A stretch of 36,182 nt of DNA from Clostridiales bacterium (GCA_027365485.1 DAHXNH010000381.1:1-36182), one strand, 5' to 3'; shown: positions 16,657 through 24,993, numbered from the stretch's first letter. The notes: generated by a model from the sequence alone, not told the origin. Numbers and translations are program-made.

Positions 16657-17005
16657 ATCATCCCCGCTTCCATCGTCAGTGAAATATTACACCATTCAAC
16701 TCTGATCTCTTTCTATTGTGGCAAAGTTGCCGAAAAAAGTCGAACATTCTTTTCCGAATCCACGATAGCCTAGGAACCGTTCTGGTCATCTCTCTCCGGC
16801 AAGCGAGGACTGTCGGCCAGGGCGTATGGTCAACAGTCCTCCTCTGCGGTAACTTCCCGATCCCGTCATTACGTCTAGGAGGACAAAGATCGTCGTTATC
16901 AAGAACTGGCGGTCAAGGCCGCCTAGTTCTTGCGACCTCTTAACCATATCACAACCGGTCGCTAACAAGCCTCACATCTAATATTTTTGCTAAGAATTCT
17001 CTGGA
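16657..17005. other. Intergenic stretch with two hairpins
   Basis: About 350 bp between the GntR gene start and the carboxypeptidase stop. It holds two inverted repeats. The first is GAGGACTGT / ACAGTCCTC (16805-16813 / 16833-16841). The second is CAAGAACTGGCGG / CCGCCTAGTTCTTG (16900-16932, one bulge). They may terminate the minus-strand carboxypeptidase transcript, but neither has a T-tract. Short frames reading LLCGNFPIPSLRL hint at old IS sequence, without proof. Confidence 0.5.
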
Positions 17006-18214
17006 TCACAGCCGGCGAAGCTTCCACACCAGCGAAGGACTGGGCAGCCGAGACTCGGTAACCACGGGGACCGTAATGATTTGGCTGCCGTAGGTCACGC
17101 GCAGAATGCCTACTTTCGTGTCTTTAGGCACAGGCTTGGATCCGGAAAAATGTTTCTGATCGATAAAGCGGACCCGATACTTAAGGCTGGGCCACCCTAA
17201 AATACGCACGGAATGGGAGACCGCCACGGCCACCGGAGCACTCCATGCCGTCTTTATCCTGCCTACGCTCTCCCCTGCCGACCATAGATCGTGCCAACCG
17301 ACTACCTTGGTTGCCGCCACGATGAGGGCTTGTCCGTCGTTTTTCGCGTGTCCCAACTGGTTTCCGGCGGCGATCACACCGAAAACTCCGCCGTAAATAG
17401 TGTGATTTTGACCGCCCAGCACCGCATTTGCTGCCCAAATGAACGAGGCTCCGCCGATGACGGTCGATCCGGTCTTGACCCCGAAGATGCCATCACGGCC
17501 CAAACGGTTGTTGTAATTGTAGGTGATCTGGCCATTCGGCAAGGTCATTTGCGGCATTCCGGAGATGGCTGCCAACACCGGTGACTGCATCACTTTTTCG
17601 GCCAACTTAACCTGATCCACCACCGTACTCACGGTCAGTGGACTGAGACCCACGGGGCCGTTATAGTGGGTTTGAGTCAATCCCAGTTGTTTGGCCTCTT
17701 GGTTCATTTCAACGGCAAATGCCTTGGGGCTTCCGGCTACCCATTTGCTCAACATGGTAGCCACATTATTCCCTGACGGGATCAACAGTCCTTCTAATAA
17801 CTCGCGCTCGGAGATCCTCTGCCCTGCGCTGACCGCCATCACCGATTGTTGCGTATTCAAGTCGGATTGATAGAGCGCGGCGTCCTGGCTGGTCATCTTC
17901 AGACTAGGCCCTGAGGCGTATGCGCCTAAGGGGTATTTTTTCACCACCAAAAGAGCGGTCATCAGTTTCGCCACACTGCCGATGGGCTCGGGGGCCGGGG
18001 GCCCCTGTTGGCCCCCACCGATCCATCCGAGTCCGACGACATCTTCTGCAGCTTGCACGCCAGAAGGCCAAGGAAATTTCAAATGCCCAGGAATCGTGTG
18101 CGCGCCCGACACCGCCACCGCCACCTTGGGTGCCACCACCGGACGCACGATCTGCACAATGCCTAACCCAACCACCACTACGCCGAATATCCCTGCTGCC
18201 ATCCAAAAACGCAA
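17006..18214 (-). CDS. D-alanyl-D-alanine carboxypeptidase, peptidase family S11
   Basis: Penicillin-binding protein that trims the terminal D-Ala of peptidoglycan stem peptides outside the membrane. The 402 residues start with a hydrophobic signal/anchor (about 5-27), followed by the catalytic triad motifs in order: SVAK (S80, K83), SGN (147-149) and KTG (247-249). Spacing fits DacA/DacF-type enzymes. A C-terminal beta-rich part (about 310-402) resembles the small second domain, but a membrane-anchoring amphipathic helix is not obvious; the N-terminal segment may anchor it instead. The start is a TTG at 18214 with AAGGAGGG 6 nt upstream. Relatives include sporulation-linked DacB and DacF, so a role in growth or sporulation cannot be separated. 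It lies 123 nt downstream of the FAH-family gene. Confidence 0.9.
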   Translation of the reverse strand: MRFWMAAGIFGVVVVGLGIVQIVRPVVAPKVAVAVSGAHTIPGHLKFPWPSGVQAAEDVVGLGWIGGGQQGPPAPEPIGSVAKLMTALLVVKKYPLGAYASGPSLKMTSQDAALYQSDLNTQQSVMAVSAGQRISERELLEGLLIPSGNNVATMLSKWVAGSPKAFAVEMNQEAKQLGLTQTHYNGPVGLSPLTVSTVVDQVKLAEKVMQSPVLAAISGMPQMTLPNGQITYNYNNRLGRDGIFGVKTGSTVIGGASFIWAANAVLGGQNHTIYGGVFGVIAAGNQLGHAKNDGQALIVAATKVVGWHDLWSAGESVGRIKTAWSAPVAVAVSHSVRILGWPSLKYRVRFIDQKHFSGSKPVPKDTKVGILRVTYGSQIITVPVVTESRLPSPSLVWKLRRL

Positions 18215-18337
18215 GAGAAACCCTCCTTACCAGATGATGCAGCCCCAAGACGAGCTGATGATTCTCATGAACCAAACGTGATCCGCCCTCAAACGGGACG
18301 GCCACGACGATCGGTGCCCATAAGACCTGCCTTCATG

Positions 18338-19225
18338 CTAGCGATTGGGCCCGATTCGTGTCGTCAGCGACCCCAATCCCTCAATCGCAACCTCAGTCTG
18401 GTCTCCTGCCCGAAGCCAGTTCCGCTCCGCTTCAGGCAGACCCACGATGACGCCTTCGGGAGTTCCCGTAAAGATGACGTCGCCAGGTGCGAGGGTGATG
18501 TACTGAGAAATGTAGTGGATGAGAAACGGCACCGAAAAGATCATTTCCCGGGTATTGGATCCTTGGACCTGGCGGGCGTTTCGAAAACAGCGAATATCCA
18601 AATTACCCGGATCGGGCACCTCATCTCGGGTTGCCACATAAGGTCCCATGGGAGCAAAGCCATCCGCGGCCTTGCCTAGCAGCCATTGGCCGGTTCGAAA
18701 TTGCAAACCGCGGTCCGACAAGTCATTGCCATTCATATAGCCGAACACGTATCCCAAGGCCTCGGACTCAGCCACCTTGGAGGCTGTCCGACCGATCACC
18801 ACCACTAACTCCGCTTCGTAATCCATTTGCTCGGCGTCGGAGGGAGGATTGACGACCGCATTGGGCCCGATCACAGAGTTGAGGTATTTGTTGAATAGAA
18901 CCGGACTTGAAGGAATTTGCATTTGAGATTCTTGGACGTGGGGACGATAATTTAAGCCCACGCAAATGATCTTGCCCGGTCGGGGCACCGGAGCGGTGAG
19001 TTCAACCTGACTTTCATCGGGAGCGATGCCCTCTTCTTCAATCGTCCGTTGCCAAACCCTCAACGCCTCGATTACCGCGTTTCCGCCATCGATCACTGTC
19101 TCAATCCCGGCCGAAGACGACGGCACTCCAAGGTTTTGGGCTAGGGCGCCGGCCCGATAATAACCGCGGTCTGTGTTTAAAAGCCACTCGAACTTTCCAT
19201 GAACAATCGCACTGGCAATCCGCAT
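18338..19225 (-). CDS. Fumarylacetoacetate hydrolase family enzyme
   Basis: Metal-dependent hydrolase or decarboxylase acting on 2-oxo or 1,3-diketo acids, as in degradation of aromatic compounds; oxaloacetate decarboxylase and acylpyruvase activities also occur in this family. The 295 residues have an N-terminal domain (1-80) and the catalytic FAH fold, with MDYEAELVVVIGR supplying acidic metal ligands, YMNGNDLSDRGLQFRTGQW, LGKAADGFAPMGPYV and the C-terminal VIFTGTPEGVIVG. The earlier ICVGLNYRPHVQE is the usual start of the fold (GLNY, with R for the common K/A). The ATG at 19225 has AGGAGG 6 nt upstream. It precedes the carboxypeptidase gene but a functional link is not apparent. Substrate not readable. 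Confidence 0.9.
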   Translation of the reverse strand: MRIASAIVHGKFEWLLNTDRGYYRAGALAQNLGVPSSSAGIETVIDGGNAVIEALRVWQRTIEEEGIAPDESQVELTAPVPRPGKIICVGLNYRPHVQESQMQIPSSPVLFNKYLNSVIGPNAVVNPPSDAEQMDYEAELVVVIGRTASKVAESEALGYVFGYMNGNDLSDRGLQFRTGQWLLGKAADGFAPMGPYVATRDEVPDPGNLDIRCFRNARQVQGSNTREMIFSVPFLIHYISQYITLAPGDVIFTGTPEGVIVGLPEAERNWLRAGDQTEVAIEGLGSLTTRIGPNR

Positions 19226-19916
19226 CGAAATCCTCCTATATTGAACTGAATGTTAGGCTGAGAAAACCTCATCCGAAGAACTAAATAGGGGCTTGCAGTC
19301 ACCCCTAAAATCACCTGCTGCCAATCGGACCGCCATCGCTTGCACTTTCCCCAAGCTTGAGACCCATTTCTCTAGCACGCTCGCCGGCCAACGCGCCGAG
19401 CGTCGGGACCAACCGTTATCTGGGAAATGTTCGCCTCGTGAACCTTGCCTTGGGTTCCCCTCGGTCAACCTCACCCAGGGCCCGGTGACACGACGCCAAG
19501 CCCAAGCCAAGCTAAAATCGCAATCAACAGACCGAAGAGCTCCCCTGCCGCAGTCGTGTGGTTGGTAAAAAATGCTGGTCTTACCCATAGAGGCCCTTTC
19601 ATTGAAAAAGTGCGGCGCGAAAACCCCGTCCTTTAAGGCAGGGTAGTTGACCGCCGCCTCAGTTCCGAAAATCGCCTTCCAGCACCCGTCCTATCTTCCC
19701 CCTATCTATCTTCGCCCTAAATGCAGGAAGAAGCAAACTTAGCGCCCAGCGATTCACGCATTCGATCCTAGCCGATTAGCTACGCCCTCAAGCACCCGAG
19801 CAACCCTTTCGAAACGCCCATTGTCTAAGCCCCGTCCGCTTGGGAAGTCACCTTTGCCCAAAACTCACCCCCTCCCCCGATGCCGGCTCTTCGGTGCATC
19901 TTGGATTCGCCCGACT
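19226..19916. other. Gene-free stretch of 691 bp
   Basis: No intact gene is supported. The part at about 19370-19652 looks like the 3' end of an IS200/IS605 element (separate entry). The remainder (19653-19916) shows nothing I can name. Confidence 0.5.
19370..19652 (+). mobile_element. Probable IS200/IS605-family right-end relic (tnpB tail and end hairpin)
   Basis: At 19621-19652 the text AACCCCGTCCTTTAAGGCAG, then GGTAGTTGAC, closely resembles the right end and 3' omega-RNA hairpin of tnpB-carrying IS605 elements (CCCGTCCTTTAG-GGCGGGG followed by AGTTGAC). Pairing is CCC/GGG, G/C and CCTT/AAGG with small bulges. Upstream, a plus-strand frame (CLGFPSVNLTQGPVTRRQAQ and RRAPLPQSCGW) has the character of a degraded TnpB C-terminal extension. 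No zinc-finger CxxC, DED catalytic residues or left end is present, so the element is truncated. Recognition is from remembered motifs and needs a search. Confidence 0.5.
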
Positions 19917-20783
19917 TCATCCTGACCGCGTCCCGCCATCGTCCGCGACGCCTTTCGCCGGCGCTTGATTCAAGGGAGGATATTTTCGTTCCAGCTTTAA
20001 CACCGCCTCTGCAATCAGGGTGGCATAATATTTGGATCCCGCGGGCATGAGGTGCACCTGGTCGGGGTAAAAGTCCTGGGGAATATTTTGTGCTTTTTGA
20101 TACCAATTCACCAAAACCGTATGCGGATAGGTGGCTGCCACCTGGTCAATGACTTGATTCACCACCTGCTCCCACGGTCTCGGCTCCGAAGTGTTCACTA
20201 AGACGAACCCTCGGTGAGGTCCCATTTGGCGCATCAAGGTACGGAGTTGAGAAGCCGTAAAGGGTCCGTTGGTGCCCAGTTCAATCACCACATAACGATG
20301 TAGTTCTCCCGCAGCCTTCAGAGCCGAGACCACCGGCGGAGTTTTAATCAGTTGACGGCTGACCTTGCCGTCGACGACAATACCGGGCAACAACTGGCGA
20401 AGATAGGGTTCGGCATCCACCATCACCGAGTCGCCAATGGTGGTGACATCGGCCCCGTTGCCGATTGGCGCCGTGGGAATGGCCCCGGCGGGCACGGGCA
20501 CAGCCGGCGGGATGCGGAAAATCGAAGACGGCTTCGTGCCTGACGACGAAGGTTTGGTCGCATCCGTTCCCGCCCCGCGGCTGCTTGCCCCGGCACTATG
20601 AGCCTGGGGCGGGGGCGTCGAAGCCGTTCGGTTCGAACCCAAAGCCGAGGGCGTGCCCTTGGGGATAGTGCTGGCCGCCGCATCGAATTTTGGCTCGGCA
20701 AAAGCTCCGGCCAGCCCGGCTACGTCCACGCCTACGATTGCGGTGGCAGCGATCCCCAAAATGAAGGCAACCGTCTTCTTCAT
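19917..20783 (-). CDS. Secreted SGNH-type hydrolase domain protein (OatA-like C-terminal half)
   Basis: Exported protein of 288 residues: an N-terminal signal/anchor (about 4-29, KKTVAFILGIAATAIVGVDV...), a Ser/Pro/Ala/Thr-rich linker (about 35-105), and an SGNH domain with GDSVM (nucleophile S119), LGTNG (N172) and DQVHLMPAG (D241, H244). This layout equals the extracellular half of OatA/AT3-SGNH proteins, which O-acetylate peptidoglycan or other wall glycans. The membrane acyltransferase gene directly upstream supplies the other half; its last codons contain the AAAGGAG site used here and end in ATGTAA immediately before ATG 20783, so translation is coupled. Together they look like a split OatA-type O-acyltransferase. 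Acceptor glycan unknown. Confidence 0.85.
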   Translation of the reverse strand: MKKTVAFILGIAATAIVGVDVAGLAGAFAEPKFDAAASTIPKGTPSALGSNRTASTPPPQAHSAGASSRGAGTDATKPSSSGTKPSSIFRIPPAVPVPAGAIPTAPIGNGADVTTIGDSVMVDAEPYLRQLLPGIVVDGKVSRQLIKTPPVVSALKAAGELHRYVVIELGTNGPFTASQLRTLMRQMGPHRGFVLVNTSEPRPWEQVVNQVIDQVAATYPHTVLVNWYQKAQNIPQDFYPDQVHLMPAGSKYYATLIAEAVLKLERKYPPLNQAPAKGVADDGGTRSG

Positions 20784-21920
20784 TTACATCGTGCTCCTTT
20801 CTAGAGGCATTGATGGATGTCGACGGGTTCGGGGGGCGTTCCATCGAAACCGACGAATCGGATCTTCAACAAAATGCCACGACACTGCCGCTACCACGAC
20901 GCTGCCAACAAGGACGATGAGGTCGTAGAGGCCATGGTTGCCGTGCAATTTTGTCAAAAGCCCCGCCGACAAAACAATGATCGGGTAGTGCCAGAGGTAA
21001 ATGGCATACGAGCGCACCCCCAGCCAACGCAATGGTCGGACGCCTAAAATGACCGACAACAAACTGTTCGGCATGGTTAGGGCCTGGACCAGGAACATCG
21101 TTCCAACCGCCAGCAGCACCATGCCGCCCCGATACATGAAGGTCTGATAGGCGTTGGTATAGAGCACCATCCAAATGAACAGAGCCAAGCCTGCGGCGCC
21201 CAATAGGACAATCCCGTCACGCGCTGCCGGGCGCAGCTGGGGCAAAGAGACGCTGGGCCAGACGAAAGCCAAAGCGGCACCAATCAACAAGCCGAAGGCT
21301 CGAGTGTCGGTGCCGTAGTAGACCAGGTTGGGCACCGTGCCCGGGTGATAAAGCAGCCCCATAGCCACTGCTGAGGCGGCAGCCAAGGCCAGAGTCAACA
21401 GTACCTTGGCATACGTACGGGGAACGAACTTGGCAAACACAATGAGAAAGAAGGGCCAGATGAGATAAAATTGTTCCTCCACCGCTAATGACCACAGATT
21501 GGTAAACGGCGACGGAATGAACGAATTGAAATAAGAGACATGGTGAAAAATATACCACCAGTTACTGACATAAAAGACCGCGGCGATCACATCGCCCCGC
21601 AGCGAAGACAGCAAATCGCCTTGAAAAATTGTAATGTAGAAGAGAATCAACCCTAGCATCAGGTACAGAGCGGGCAGCAATCGTTTGGCGCGTCGAAAAT
21701 AAAATTCCCCAAACAGAATACGTCCGTGATTGCGAATATGCGCCAGAAGCAAATCGGTAATCAGATACCCTGAAAGGGTGAAAAACACGCCCACCCCGAG
21801 CAGTCCCCCGGGAGCCCAACTCACTCCAAGATGATAAAACACCACAGCAAACACAGCTAACGCCCGGAGCCCGTCTAAGCCAGGCATATATACGGCTTTA
21901 GATTCCATTGGTTTAGGCAT
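20784..21920 (-). CDS. Acyltransferase-3 family membrane protein (OafA/OatA N-terminal half)
   Basis: Polytopic membrane protein of 378 residues with about ten hydrophobic segments, family AT3. The signature is at the N-terminus: MPGLDGLRALAVFAVVFYHL (conserved His30), GGLLGVGVFFTLSGYLITDLL and FYFRRAKRLLPALY, then NLWSLAVEEQFYLIWPF. It would pass an acyl group, usually acetyl, across the membrane to a cell-wall glycan. Bacterial relatives often carry a C-terminal SGNH domain; here the protein ends soon after the last helix (HFVEDPIRRFRW) and the SGNH part is a separate gene just downstream. The ATG at 21920 has a modest AAAGG site. No promoter was identified. Confidence 0.9.
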   Translation of the reverse strand: MPKPMESKAVYMPGLDGLRALAVFAVVFYHLGVSWAPGGLLGVGVFFTLSGYLITDLLLAHIRNHGRILFGEFYFRRAKRLLPALYLMLGLILFYITIFQGDLLSSLRGDVIAAVFYVSNWWYIFHHVSYFNSFIPSPFTNLWSLAVEEQFYLIWPFFLIVFAKFVPRTYAKVLLTLALAAASAVAMGLLYHPGTVPNLVYYGTDTRAFGLLIGAALAFVWPSVSLPQLRPAARDGIVLLGAAGLALFIWMVLYTNAYQTFMYRGGMVLLAVGTMFLVQALTMPNSLLSVILGVRPLRWLGVRSYAIYLWHYPIIVLSAGLLTKLHGNHGLYDLIVLVGSVVVAAVSWHFVEDPIRRFRWNAPRTRRHPSMPLERSTM

Positions 21921-22383
21921 CTGGCGGTACCGACCTTTCTTAAGGGACCAATCTTGGCAGCAAAACGAACCCTCTAATCATTTAACGCCGCAACCCCGGT
22001 CTGGGTTACAGGATCGACACCAATTTTACGGGTTTAAACACAAAATTTTAAGGGGCTCCCAGCCTGTTTATGCAAAGGCCGACGCGGGATGATTCGAAAA
22101 CCACGCGCGAGGACGAACTCCTTTCATTGATGTCGGCCAAGCTCCGCCAACTGTAGGTAGTAAAAATCACTCGCCAAGAAGGATCCTCGTAGCCAAGAAG
22201 GCGGAATCATCGGATCGTTAGGGATCGATGCCGAAAAAATAGCGGCTATCAGACAATCTGAACCACATCTCAGCGGCCACTTCGCGATCGACTAAGCCGT
22301 CCCTTCGGTCGTGTGGTGACACCGACGGGACGGCTTAGGGTTTTACGCTGGCAGCAACTATTTTGATGACTGGCCTCCGGCAC
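21921..22383. other. Intergenic stretch of 463 bp
   Basis: No reading frame is convincing on either strand. It contains a 10-bp direct repeat GCCAAGAAGG (22173-22182 and 22192-22201) and ends in the strong hairpin at 22292-22344. A small RNA is possible but no clear promoter was seen. Confidence 0.5.
22292..22344. terminator. Strong hairpin, terminator candidate
   Basis: CTAAGCCGTCCC (22292-22303) pairs perfectly with GGGACGGCTTAG (22327-22338), and TCGGT/ACCGA extends the stem past one mismatch. On the plus strand GGTTTT follows; on the minus strand it lies about 45 nt behind the stop of the small membrane gene at 22384 but has no T-tract. It may serve that gene or an unseen plus-strand RNA. 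Confidence 0.65.
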
Positions 22384-22644
22384 TTACGCGTCGTGATCCA
22401 TCACCCACAATACGGTCTCATCGGTGCTGGTCTTCATAAAGGTGACGAGCTCAATGGGAGGATTCTCCGCGACCGCATCGTGCAGGTCCCATTGAGGAAA
22501 CTGAGTCCCTAAGAGCGCAATCCATCCGGCGATTCCCGCTCCGACCAACAGACCTCCCCACGGTTGAGCATAGTGGACAATCAGGCCGACACCGACTACA
22601 ACTGCCACCATTGCCCAAAAAGCTACCGTTGCCCGTTTATCCAT
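22384..22644 (-). CDS. Small two-helix membrane protein, unknown function
   Basis: 86 residues. Two hydrophobic segments (about 7-25, VAFWAMVAVVVGVGLIVHY, and 29-46, GGLLVGAGIAGWIALLGT) are followed by a soluble acidic tail of about 40 residues (PQWDLHDAVAENPPIELVTF... to DHDA). I recognise no family. The ATG at 22644 has AAGGAGGG at good spacing, supporting a real gene. It is transcribed divergently from amtB across a 224-bp gap that contains a -10 box and an inverted repeat on the amtB side. A strong hairpin stands just downstream. Association with ammonium transport is possible from position only. Confidence 0.7.
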   Translation of the reverse strand: MDKRATVAFWAMVAVVVGVGLIVHYAQPWGGLLVGAGIAGWIALLGTQFPQWDLHDAVAENPPIELVTFMKTSTDETVLWVMDHDA

Positions 22645-22769
22645 CGAATACCCTCCTTAAGGTTGAAAGCACGCCTACCACAACGACTTCCAGCAAACGC
22701 TCATTGCTAACATAAACAAATCTACTACTGCCATTAAAACATCTTTACTTCCCGGTCGTCATGTCATAT

Positions 22770-22819
22770 TATAATCTCATGCTTGTTAGGTTTCAAGTTT
22801 GTATCGCGAATACCTAACA
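22770..22819 (+). promoter_or_regulatory. amtB -10 box with inverted repeat at the start site
   Basis: TATAAT at 22770-22775 is followed by TGTTAGGT (22784-22791) and ACCTAACA (22812-22819), an 8-bp perfect inverted repeat with a 20-nt gap. The arrangement suits a repressor operator over the start site or a 5' hairpin. It does not match the TnrA/GlnR consensus. Confidence 0.45.
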
Positions 22820-22868
22820 CGCAGACGGCTTAGTCTCACACAAACTACGCTTCGGGAGGAATCCACAC

Positions 22869-24227
22869 ATGATAGTTCCTAGCGCCGCCTATTTGAACGC
22901 GGGGGACAATGCCTGGCAGCTGACCGCCGCCACGTTCGTCGGTCTGCAAACGATTCCCGGTCTCGCCATCCTCTATGGAGGCGTGGTCAAAAAGAAATGG
23001 GCAATCAATTCGGCAATGATGGTGGTCTACGCATTTAGCATTGTGCTGTTGGTGTGGATGCTATGGGGCTACCAAATCGGCTTTGGCTCGCCTCTGCACA
23101 TCGCTAGTGGTTTCTTTTCCAATTTGATTGGGGTTCCTCGATCTTCGCTATCGTCGAGCACAATGCTGGACCGAGCATCCATTCCTTTAGTCAACGCGGG
23201 GATGCCAGCATTTAAGTTTCCTGGCGCTTCGTTGATATACTTTCAGTTTGTATTCGCCGCCATTACTCCTGCGATTCTGGCTGGGGGAGTGCTGGGCCGA
23301 ATGCATTGGAAAGCCTGGATGCTTTTTGTGCCCATCTGGTCCACCTTTGTCTACTCGGTCAATGCCTTCCTATTGTGGGGTGGCGGATGGCTAGCTCAAT
23401 TAGGCGCCGTCGACTTCAGTGGCGGCTATGTTATTCACGTGGCCGCTGGAGTCTCGGGATTTGTGGCTGCCGCTGTGATCGGGCCAAGAATCGGCGCGGA
23501 CCGCAAGAGCTTCAATCCCAATAATCTGCTCATCGCTCTGGCCGGTGCCGGCATCTTATGGCTCGGTTGGAACGGCTTTAACGGAGGCGATCCTTATTTC
23601 GCAAACGGGGACGCCGCCGCAGCTATCTTAAATACCAACGTAGCCACCGCTGCAGCGCTCTTGTCGTGGCTCGCATTAGACCTCTTTACCGACCGCCGCC
23701 CCAATCTGGTGGGGATGATAAACGGCATGGTCTGTGGTTTGGTCGCCATCACTCCGGCCGCAGGTTACGTCAACGGCTGGGGTGCCATCATCGTAGGCAT
23801 CTTGGGCGCGGCCATTCCTTGGTACACCATGAATCGCGCCAGCCACCGCTGGCCCTTTAATCGGGTCGACGACACCTTGGGCGTCGTCCACACCCACGCC
23901 TTGGCCGGCGCCGTGGGCGGATTGCTAACCGGTCTTTTAGCCGACCCGCACATGTCCGAGTATGTTGGAGGCAGTGTCGTCACCGGTCTCTTTTACGGCG
24001 ACCCTCACCAGTTCCTGGTGCAATTTGAAGCTCTGGTGGTCATCGCAGGATACGATGGCTTAGCTACCTGGGGAATTCTCAGCTTAATTAAGCTCGTCGT
24101 GCCTTTACGATACCCAGACGAAGTCCTGGCCGTGGGCGATCGAGCTATCGTCAGCGATATCGAAGAAGCGACAGTGGACTCCGACGGCGGACCACCCGAG
24201 ATGCCCTTGGCCACCAGCGTTCCCTAG
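22869..24227 (+). CDS. amtB: Ammonium transporter, Amt/MEP/Rh family
   Basis: Trimeric channel-like transporter that brings ammonium into the cell. The 452 residues show about eleven hydrophobic helices with an outside N-terminus (TFVGLQTIPGLAILYGGVV), FQFVFAAITPAILAGG in helix 3 and the twin pore histidines H190 (GGYVIHVAAGVSGF) and H342 (HTHALAGAVGG). The conserved GWNGFNGG block is present. The cytosolic C-terminus ends in an acidic tail (DIEEATVDSDGG), longer than the minimal AmtB tail. The ATG at 22869 has GGGAGGA upstream. No glnK gene for the PII protein that usually gates AmtB lies beside it; instead a HisA-like gene follows after 67 nt with no terminator between. Confidence 0.95.
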   Translation: MIVPSAAYLNAGDNAWQLTAATFVGLQTIPGLAILYGGVVKKKWAINSAMMVVYAFSIVLLVWMLWGYQIGFGSPLHIASGFFSNLIGVPRSSLSSSTMLDRASIPLVNAGMPAFKFPGASLIYFQFVFAAITPAILAGGVLGRMHWKAWMLFVPIWSTFVYSVNAFLLWGGGWLAQLGAVDFSGGYVIHVAAGVSGFVAAAVIGPRIGADRKSFNPNNLLIALAGAGILWLGWNGFNGGDPYFANGDAAAAILNTNVATAAALLSWLALDLFTDRRPNLVGMINGMVCGLVAITPAAGYVNGWGAIIVGILGAAIPWYTMNRASHRWPFNRVDDTLGVVHTHALAGAVGGLLTGLLADPHMSEYVGGSVVTGLFYGDPHQFLVQFEALVVIAGYDGLATWGILSLIKLVVPLRYPDEVLAVGDRAIVSDIEEATVDSDGGPPEMPLATSVP

Positions 24228-24294
24228 TCTCTCCTCTCATCGATGCGGTCATTGAAGCGTTGAGTGCCCCGTGTACCCAAAAAGGAGGTCGTTC

Positions 24295-24993
24295 ATGTTC
24301 GAACTCATCCCTTGTCTTGTCATCGCCAAAGGGTCGGTATGGCTCCCCCCCGGCAACGACACGGAAGTAGTTTCCCGAAATCCCCTGCGGGTCGGGTTGC
24401 GCTTTAAGGCGCTCGGTGCCAGGACTTTATACGTAATCGACCTCGACGCCGCCCATTTGGAATTTTCATCCGCACCGGCAGTGCTGCTCGGGCTGGCTCA
24501 CGCCGGATTGAATTTGTGGGTCGGCGGCGGCGTTCGTAGTGCCGACGAGGCTCAAAGCCTGATTGCGGCAGGTGCCCATGCCGTGGTGGTCCAACGGCTC
24601 GCCCAAGACCCTCAGAAATTCGATCAACTCACCTCTAGCGTCGGACCCGATCGGATCATCGTCTCTCTCGACGCAGTTGCCGGAGGACGTGCCAGCAGCC
24701 AATCCCCGACGCTAGCCACGGAGGCCATCGAGCGTGCCGAAAAGCTTGGCATCTCGCGATTCATCGTTTCCTCCGTGGCCGTTCAAGGGTCTAAACCCCG
24801 CATAAACAATGAGTTGTGTCAAGGATTGGTGCGACCTTCGCGGTGGATAGGCGCCGGCTCTGGGATCCGCACCAGTAGCGATCTGCTCCGACTCCAACGC
24901 TTGGGCGTCAACGCCGCCATTGTTGGTCGGGCCCTGTACGACCACCCTTTCGACGAATTCTGGCAAGAGCCCACCAAGACGGATGCGGGCTGA
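24295..24993 (+). CDS. HisA/HisF-like TIM barrel lacking one catalytic Asp
   Basis: 232 residues with the overall plan of HisA (phosphoribosylformimino-AICAR isomerase): two phosphate-binding half barrels with WVGGGVRSADEA (75-86) and GAGSGIRTSSDL (187-198), IDLDAAH after strand 2, and IVSLDAVAGG (D126). In HisA and HisF the first strand ends in an essential Asp (IPAIDL or IPCLDV). Here it reads IPCLVI, with V9 at that position, and the second half also lacks the usual YTD block (RFIVSSVAVQG). Thus it is a paralogue unlikely to have normal isomerase activity. ATG 24295 is set by AAGGAGG 6 nt upstream; an earlier in-frame start at 24271 lacks one. It sits behind amtB, probably co-transcribed, and ends in a good terminator. 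A histidine-pathway operon is not present here. Confidence 0.75.
   Translation: MFELIPCLVIAKGSVWLPPGNDTEVVSRNPLRVGLRFKALGARTLYVIDLDAAHLEFSSAPAVLLGLAHAGLNLWVGGGVRSADEAQSLIAAGAHAVVVQRLAQDPQKFDQLTSSVGPDRIIVSLDAVAGGRASSQSPTLATEAIERAEKLGISRFIVSSVAVQGSKPRINNELCQGLVRPSRWIGAGSGIRTSSDLLRLQRLGVNAAIVGRALYDHPFDEFWQEPTKTDAG

Noticed and set aside
17181-17584. Frames opposite or offset to the carboxypeptidase
   Set aside because: Shadows of a well supported gene with SxxK, SGN and KTG motifs.
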